DNA of 64,000 bases from Massospora cicadina (lineage: Eukaryota; Entomophthoromycota; Entomophthoromycetes; Entomophthorales; Entomophthoraceae). Below the pieces are notes generated by a model, which worked only from the letters and a program-made list of their open reading frames with translations, was not told the DNA's origin and searched no databases. How positions within the stretch are numbered: the stretch's first letter is position 1; the number at the start of each line of letters is the position of its first letter. Shown here in pieces: positions 57,520 through 64,000 of the stretch. Where the stretch lies: positions 45,908 through 109,907 of the forward strand of contig JAKSZP010017375.1 in assembly GCA_022478985.1 (NCBI GenBank), given 5' to 3'. The translations under genes and the position numbers were made by a program.

Positions 57520-58440
57520 AAATTGCCTTAGAAGCTGTGCTCAAAAGGCAGTATAAGCTTTTGCAGGAAGTTTGTAGTGATAAGCTGCCTCTGTTTGATT
57601 GCAACGAGAATATTTATAGGTTCTTTAAGTGATTTTAGTTTTTAATGGAAGATTTTTCAGATATACATAAAGTGAAAAATTTAATATCCACCTTGGATGT
57701 TGAAAGTGCCGACTAAGTTACTTGTTAGCTTCCAAACAGTTCCATTTAATACCAAGAAGTGAAGCTCACTGTGTTGCAGTTGTTCAGGGGTACTACAAAG
57801 ATGTCACAGCGGAAGGCTAAATTCTTGACCATTAGGTTTTCAGCGTTATGAGACTCTCACTGAATTTTCTTTATGATTCATGGCGGAAGCCCACGTGTTA
57901 ATGAGATAGGAAATTTTTATCTGAATCTGACATGTGCATTGTGATGATCTCCCCCATGAAGCCATATAGCGAACTGTACAACGTCATGAATTTGATGTTG
58001 GATAAAAAATGTACCCTTGCTTGAAATTGTTCAGTCCTTGAGCTGTATATTCACCAACTTTTCTCCCCAATACAGAGTGGACCCCTTCTGCTACCGTCAC
58101 TGGCCCATCTTAGTCAGGGAAATTATTTCGTTTTGTCCCAATTCCGCCCAGTAACCCCTGGCCTTATTATTTTCATGCATCCTGCCCTTGGCCGAGTTAC
58201 CCCCAACAGTTTGACTTCTTCTCTGGTCCTGCTTATGAGAATTGGCAGCAATCTAACTACCAAACTGACCATAATTATGCCAAACATCAACAAAGTTATT
58301 AGCTTGAATGTTCTTATGAGAACCAAAGACATGTATCCTACAAGATGAATTGTTTTGAATGCAGCTGCCCTGGTCACTTGCACGAAGTTTCCCCAACCGT
58401 CATGTCCACTATGTACAGAAGGACCAATACTATAGGGAAA
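57520..58440 (+). pseudogene. gag: Element H gag (heavily broken)
   Basis: Shared capsid wording LLQEVCSDKLPLFDCNENIY near 57555-57615 and KNLISTLDVESAD near 57670. A knuckle remnant near 58348-58390 reads CFECSCPGHL; it continues only after a one-base shift and its last Cys is changed to Phe. Several in-frame stops. Closest to the gag of A by eye. Confidence 0.75.
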
Positions 58441-58859
58441 AGATGAAGCGTGGTAGATATGGTACTCTCTATTTCCGCTATTCCAATCCCAGACGTCTCA
58501 CATGAACCAATTGTATATTTTAAGCTGATGTCCCTCAAAGTGACGATGGAATTTTATACTATAAGCCAGTTGGAAGAGTAAACATACTGAAACAGGCACA
58601 AGACCGGTCTGCAGCAGAAGAAGGACCTTAGGAGCAACCAAAGACATACACCTGCCAGATGTTTGACCAAGATTTTTCAGACAAGCTAGCTTTTACCGCT
58701 AATGGCCCTTCCTTAATAGGTGTGAATGTTGATCTTCTGACAATGCTATTGTCAAAGAGTACCCCAAAGTCAGTGAAAGGAGTACCAGCTTTCTTGAGAA
58801 ACGAGATCCCCTAAATGTTCATGTAGTAAACAGTCAATATTGCTCCTACACTGAATGTA

Positions 58860-61800
58860 CCTGCTGTGACATTGTTGTAGTGAAAACCATGGTTTGCGCT
58901 ATCATAGATACGGGTGCTCCAGTCAACATAACTTCCGTCAGTTGGTGGCGAAGTTGATGTTAAAACTTGATATGGACCACCATAGGGTGTACGGAACTGC
59001 TGGAACAGAAAACACGGTCTCTTAGAGAGCGTACAGTGCATTTTATTTGCAGTTTGGGTCAATTGTTGTGGTAGCCCCAGCGATAGTGTTATCAAACAGT
59101 AATTAAAATCTGTTAATTGGAACTGCTTTCATGTGACACTATGAGGCTGTCTCAAAATATGGCGGAAGAGACCTTCTAAATTTTGGGGTAGCGGATACCA
59201 CTTTACTTTACCTCCAGCGGAGTGCCAAAGAATCCAGTGCACATGGGACATATCAACCTTGCCTACAGTGATGGGGTGATTCTATTCATTACCATCGACT
59301 GAAGAGTAAGACCCAGGCCCTTCCCCTGTAGATATATGAATATCAAGGGCTACCTCTCAGAGCTGATGGAGCTATATTCATTCCCTCTGGACATCAAGTA
59401 ATAGTAAACGCTGAGTTAGAGGTGGAAGTTCCAGCTGGGCTTTATGAGGAGATCCTTGGCCCTTATCAGCAGTTGCGGTTTAAGCCCCACGTGGCTCCAG
59501 GCATTATTCTTCAGGGTCATGGAGAGATTAAGGTATTTTTAGCAAACCTGAAGCACAAACTGATACAAATCTGCTGACACCAAATAGAGGCGTTTTTACA
59601 TCTGATCACAGCGGAGGAGGTCCTCCAGGTTCACTAGTTTGGTTCACTGGATGAATTTGGATTGCCCTTTGAACCACAAAGCAGTATAATGATGGTGGTA
59701 CCGCGTGAAAATTTAATAGGGTCATTGGAGGAACAAAAAAAGTAGGTAATAGCTTCTTTCCAAGCTTATAAGGAGATATTTGCTGTAGATGACCACGATT
59801 TAGGGTGCACATGAGGAGTGGTCCATCGAGTAGACACTGGGGATCATCCCCCCATCAGATCTTGGCCTCTCTCCGGTCTAGGGCAGCGGAATAGGTAGTA
59901 ACCAAGGAGATTGATAAGTTACTCAAACAAGGGATGTTCAAATCATCAAAGAGTCCGTGGGCTTCACCCATTTTGATTGTCAAAAAGAAGGATTGCACCA
60001 ACTGGGTAGTAATAGACTACCAGAAGCTCAACAATATTAACAAAAAGGACTCATAGCCCTTGCCGCAAATTGACAATGACTTGGATCAGTTGGGAGGAGC
60101 TTGTTACTTCTCAGCAATGGATTTAATTTCTGGTTATTGACAAATCGAGTTGCCTGCGGTGGAACAGGAGAAATGCGCCATTATTACATCCAAGGGGCTT
60201 TTTCAACCAACCCATATTCCTCAAGGGCTATGTAATGCCCCAGCTACATTTCAGCGGGCCATGGACACTATTCTTGGCGACCTAAAGCTGTCATTTATAC
60301 TTGTGTACCTCAATAATATTAGCGTCTTTTTTCGTACATTCTCCAAGCATCTTATTCATCTGGAGGAGGTCTTCAATTGACTTGCTGAAGCCAACATCAA
60401 AATTAAGCCCCGTAAATGCCACTTCTTTAAGGACCAACTGTAGTACTTTGGGTTTGTGGTGGATGCAACTGGGATGAGGCCCAACCAACCAAGGCGGAGA
60501 CTATTCAATAAATGACCCCGCTGAGCAGCAAATGTGATGTACAGGTATTTTTGATGTTCAGTTACTACTGACGCTCCATCACCAAAATCAGCTGTATTGG
60601 AGATCCGTTGTTTGAGTTACTAAGGAAGAATGCCCGTCTTAATGGATAGAACGCCGCCAATGCTCATCTGATTTACTTCACACAGTGCTAATCAGCGCGC
60701 AGTGTTGCATTACCCTAATTTTGACAAAGGATTCATTGTTTATACAGATGCATCCCTTTCCGCCGTTTGGGCGGTCCTATCCAAAAAAGGATGATGCAGG
60801 GGAGGAGCACCCAGTGGCGTACTGCAATTGAAGCCTCAATTGCCATGAACGTAATTACACTGTGACTGAGTGGGAGTGCTTAGAGGTAATATATGAATAT
60901 AAGCAATCTAGGGTGTACTTTTAATGGAGTTAAGTTCACAGCTGTAACGAATCACGCTTCATTATAATGATTGCAAAACCTCAAAGTGCCTTAAGGGCGC
61001 CTAGCCTGATGGGCCCTCAAACTACAGGTTTTTGACTTTGAAATTCTTCACTAACCTGGAGCAAAACACCAGAATGCCGATTGCTTATTAAGTTTACCCA
61101 CGATTGTGGTTATGGTGGATCTGAGTGACATAATGTTTGATAAGATGCTCAGCAGCAAGTATGAAGATATGCCGCCTTCAATCATCAAAGTATTGGACAG
61201 AATAAGGGCCAATACGTTCCAGAAAAAAGGTAAATTGAATAAACGATTAGGGGACAATATTGTGAATATCCCCAGGCCTTCCACCAGTTCTAATATTATT
61301 TTCAGCAAACCAAACCGTTGGACATGGTGGAATACATAAGACCCTGGAACTTCTGCGACCTTGGTACTATTGGGAGAGCATGAACTTTGATGTGCTTGAA
61401 ACTATTTCCTGCTGCCACCAGTGCCAAGTGGAAAAGACATTCCACAGTAGGACTTCATACTAGTTAGTGAAGCCACTCTTTTCTTGGCATGCAGTTTCCC
61501 TGGATGTCGTTGGCCCTCTACCAACTGGATCTAACCAGCCCAAATACATTCTGGTGGCTATCAATCACTTAACCAGGTGGGTTTAATCACGTTAAATATG
61601 GTATTTGGGGGCAGTCACAGTGGCCAAGTTTGTCATGGAATGTATCATCCAGCGGCATGGCTGCCCCCAGTTCATCCTAACCAATAATGGAACCAACTTC
61701 ACCTCGCACATCCTGCTAAAGTTAAATGAGCTGATGGGCATCCGCTGGGTTCTGATGACCACATACCACCCTTAGTCCAATGGGATGGTTGAAAGCATTA

Positions 61801-62328
61801 ATGGGACCTTGGTGAACATACTACATAAATTAGTAACAGATTGACCTTCTGATTGGAATTCCCTCCTTTCCACTGCCGTATGTGCCTTTAATATGAGCTA
61901 CCATTCCGCCACGAGGAAGATCCCCTTTCAACTACTATATGGATGATATCCAGCTCTTCCACCATTGCTTTATTCGTGTGTAGAAGACACCGGTGGAATG
62001 GAGCCCCACAATTATTTGACTAACCTTTCAAACACGTTGATCAAATTTGCAAACTGAAGCATATTCCTTCAGCTTAGCCAAGAAGAACAAAAATCAGGCT
62101 GCCAATCAGGTACGGCGTAGTGGGTTGGCTCAGTTAAAGAGGGTGAGATGGTTCTCTTCCATGATTAACATGGGTTCAGGAAGAAACACAATATGGCTAG
62201 TATTTGGATTGGTCCGTTTAAAGCTATATAGAAAACCAGGGTTGACGCCTATACCATCAAGGACCCTGCAAGTGGTCAGATCATTAATCGAGTGCACTTG
62301 AAGTTCCTTCAACCATATAAGCAATAGG
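58860..62328 (+). pseudogene. pol: Element H pol: protease, RT, RNase H, integrase (broken)
   Basis: The retropepsin active site near 58900-58925 is AIIDTGAPVNI, the only intact DTG in the A/B/C/D/E/G/H group. RT runs from about 59930 to 60440 (WASPILIVKKKD, VEQEKCAIITSKGLFQPTHI), but its catalytic box near 60303-60315 is YLNN, so both Asp are lost. RNase H is at about 60720-61000 (FIVYTDASLSAVWAVLSKKG). The integrase zinc finger is at about 61310-61435 (VGHGGIHKTLELL, CCHQC). The core keeps Asp in SLDVVGPLP and Glu in SNGMVESING, but the middle Asp is Asn ([11 protein letters not shown]). The C-terminus ends at a stop near 62327 with no chromodomain. Confidence 0.87.
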
Positions 62329-62345
62329 AGCTTTATTGTCCATTC

Positions 62346-62357
62346 AAATGGGGGTAA
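62346..62357 (+). promoter_or_regulatory. Polypurine tract of element H (weakened)
   Basis: AAATGGGGGTAA directly before the 3' LTR. It corresponds to GTCAAGGGGGGTAA in C. Confidence 0.65.
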
Positions 62358-62928
62358 TGCTGAGATCCTGATATGACTGAACGATAAGCCTGAAATAGCT
62401 ATGACAGATTGGGAAAAGTCTGCTGATCATGATACTAGTTACTAATATTGGGTGCCTCAGGTTGAAGAGATTTTGGGTTGACTTAGGGTTATTATTGAAT
62501 TGCCTTCAAATAGGGCAATAAGGTAATATCAATGATCAATTAATATAGTTATGATCGCCTTGAACTAAGGTGATATAGAATTGAATACATACTCTGCCGG
62601 AACCAATAAGATATGGCCTAATAGATTACCAAGCCAAGAAAATAGTATCATCAGAAGTCACTGAGATATAAGCGAGATGAGGCGATTAAAGAAAGGAAGT
62701 TGTTAGTAGTGAGTAGTAGAAAAGAGCAGAACAGCAAAGGGTCTCTTTAAATAACAAAAAATAAATAAAGTGTTGTTTGGAGCGGATAGCTCTATATTTT
62801 ATTATATTATATTTTAAGTGTGTGTCTGCAGACTGACGATCTTCATATCGCTTGTCTAATTGCTCAGTGGGCTCAACCCTGTGCAAATTCTCCTAGCGTA
62901 TCTTAACGGATCTGCCAAAGTTATAACA
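62358..62928 (+). repeat. 3' LTR of element H (571 bp)
   Basis: Starts TGCTGAGATCCTGATATGAC, ends GTTATAACA. The conserved block TTGCTCAGTGGGCTCAACCC (62860-62879) is best preserved here. Confidence 0.92.
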
Positions 62929-63960
62929 ATGAGTTTCTCCACATCTTGGGTGGATATGCATAAAAGCTTGTTTGCGGTTAGAGAGGGTCAAGTTACTTCC
63001 AAATGCTTTGATAAAGGCCTTTATAATTAAGTGGTACACGTCTTGAAATAGGGCATCATAATTTCTTGTGCCTTGCCATCAAGACAGGCTTGTATATTCT
63101 GGCACTTTAGTCAGTTGGTAGCTGGCTCCATCGTACCTTCATATACAAAATGGTACAACTAGATTTTCTCGGCCCCAGGGACATAATTCTCCTTAAAAGT
63201 AGGTTTAAAATATCCAACAGTTTCAGAGAGGACATGGATGCAGGTGAGAGTGGGCGCTCTGAGTTGGCGGGTTCTGTGGTGCCTATATCATTGCGTGGGA
63301 TAGTCCTATCAAACTAACGGAGGATTTCATCCATGTCATCCTGGATAGTGGCGTAGCATTCGTTGACTTTCTTAAGGGGAGTCTTAGAATCTAAAAGTTG
63401 GCGCAGACACTTGATCTCTTAAGACTGTTGGGTTAACTGCTCAGAGATTGCATCCTGTTTAGCTTCAATTGTTTGTAGTTTGGTAATCATCTGTGTGATG
63501 TAACGATTTTCTGGTTTTGGGAAGTGGCCAATTGGCACAGGTACCGTAATCTTCACATAATAGTTGTACAAGGCGGGGAAGGTCAAATCAGCATCAATAT
63601 GTTCCCCCTCAATAGTTATCTCAGCAACTCAGGCCACCAATAAGAGCTGTCGCTCATGGGCCTTAAGTCAGGCTTCATGGTTTTCATTGAAGAAGTATCA
63701 GGCAGTTGTAAATGCACCTAAAGGATATTGGGGACCTCCAGGCCCAGGGGGTTCTTGTTCCCCTTCCCCACTAGGTCCTGTTCCGCTGGGGGCCTCAGGT
63801 TGTACCGTAGCTTCTGGAGTTAACATTGTCACAAGTTTTTCACTAAGCTGCTGGATACAGCGTACAAATTGATAAGTCGAGTATCAGTTGCTTCATGATC
63901 TTCAGTAATTTGGTCAAGGAGAGTGGATAAAGCGCGTTCCACTTTTTGTCCATACCTGTG
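62929..63960 (-). pseudogene. gag: Element G gag, N-terminal part
   Basis: Minus-strand frame from about 63900: Pro/Gly/Glu-rich segment (PSGTGPSGEGEQEPPGPGGP), LKAHERQLLL, then PVPIGHFPKPENRYI and a coiled-coil-like stretch (ITKLQTIEAKQDAISEQLTQ). Stops and shifts follow. It ends with KQAFMH and GETH at 62935, cut by H. The parallel with the extended N-terminus of D's gag is in layout (coiled coil before capsid), not in clear sequence identity. The start lies at or beyond the right edge. Confidence 0.68.
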
Positions 63961-64000
63961 GTTAACTGGTGCTTCCGCTGGGCAAGTCATTCTTCAAGTA

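Larger units (their letters stand above)
56819..62928 (+). mobile_element. Element H: complete but dead Ty3/gypsy retrotransposon, 6.1 kb
   Basis: LTRs at 56819-57387 (569 bp) and 62358-62928 (571 bp), starting TG(T/C)(C/T)(A/G)AGAT..TGATATGACTG. The target duplication is ATGGG (47259-47263, left of E) and ATGAG (62929-62933). The internal order is primer site, gag, protease, RT, RNase H, integrase, and a purine run before the 3' LTR. It is the most stop-ridden complete element in the window. It sits in G's gag; E later inserted at its left edge. Confidence 0.93.
36380..64000 (-). mobile_element. Element G: old Ty3/gypsy host element in three pieces
   Basis: Minus-strand pieces: gag at 64000-62929, more gag and half of the protease at 47266-46465, then the other half of the protease, RT, RNase H and integrase at 39672-36390. 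They are separated by H plus E, and by F. The frames rejoin exactly: KQAFMH...ETH continues as IEFVERFYHDAK across H/E, and LPFQFGSLVV continues as TAPTILLGNDSYD across F. The 5' LTR is beyond the right edge. The 3' LTR was not delimited. By protein wording it is closest to B. Confidence 0.85.

Noticed and set aside
1..64000. Recoded stop codons (alternative genetic code)
   Set aside because: In-frame stops replace Tyr, Trp, Ser, Gln and Arg at different positions in different copies (for example DSYPLP has a stop in C and H but not D). This is decay, not consistent reassignment.
1..64000. CRISPR arrays, rRNA genes, bacterial operons
   Set aside because: No regularly spaced identical repeats, no rRNA signature and no ribosome-binding-site-led gene clusters are seen.

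Overview
The window is a eukaryotic repeat graveyard. I find no bacterial operon, rRNA, CRISPR array or intact host gene. Almost everything I can assign is a decayed Ty3/gypsy-type LTR retrotransposon with the domain order gag, retropepsin, reverse transcriptase, RNase H, integrase. The copies are nested in one another and cut by stops and frameshifts. The style (compact gypsy elements, one with a chromodomain, CpG-type decay) suggests a large, repeat-rich genome, most likely fungal. A zygomycete lineage such as the Entomophthorales is a guess only, because no host gene fixes the taxonomy.

Layout, with letters used throughout. A (minus, 1-4963) runs off the left edge and sits in B (minus, 4964 to about 9.9 kb). 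C (plus, 11556-17651) is a complete 6.1 kb element inserted in a degenerate tandem repeat of about 75 bp. From 17.7 to 22.0 kb lie vestigial frames and one copy of an unnamed repeat R. R is interrupted by a solo LTR of family E (22011-30518, target duplication GTTGT), which is itself split by complete element D (plus, 22600-29945, duplication TGAGG). A second R copy (about 30955-31410) precedes a very old plus-strand element I (about 31.6-35.0 kb).

From about 36.4 kb to the right edge the host is one old minus-strand element, G, in three pieces: pol at 36.4-39.67 kb, protease and gag at 46465-47266, and gag at 62929-64000. Element F (minus, 39673-46464, the only chromodomain element) sits in G's protease gene and carries a solo LTR F' (40871-41766) in its own integrase. 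Element H (plus, 56819-62928) sits in G's gag. Element E (minus, 47267-56816, 9.55 kb) landed exactly on H's left LTR edge. Target duplications, some with one mismatch, and restored reading frames support each step.

The most interesting object is inside E. Between the integrase end and the 3' LTR lies an antisense gene-like cassette (48946-50160). It has a TATA box, about 1.1 kb of mostly open coding sequence of unknown family, and an AATAAA signal, in an otherwise ordinary gypsy element. Also notable: six elements from several families share an identical 18-nt primer-binding site; in B that site contains the start of gag; families A, C, D and H share two conserved LTR blocks; and F-family LTRs carry an internal frame and a tRNA-like piece.
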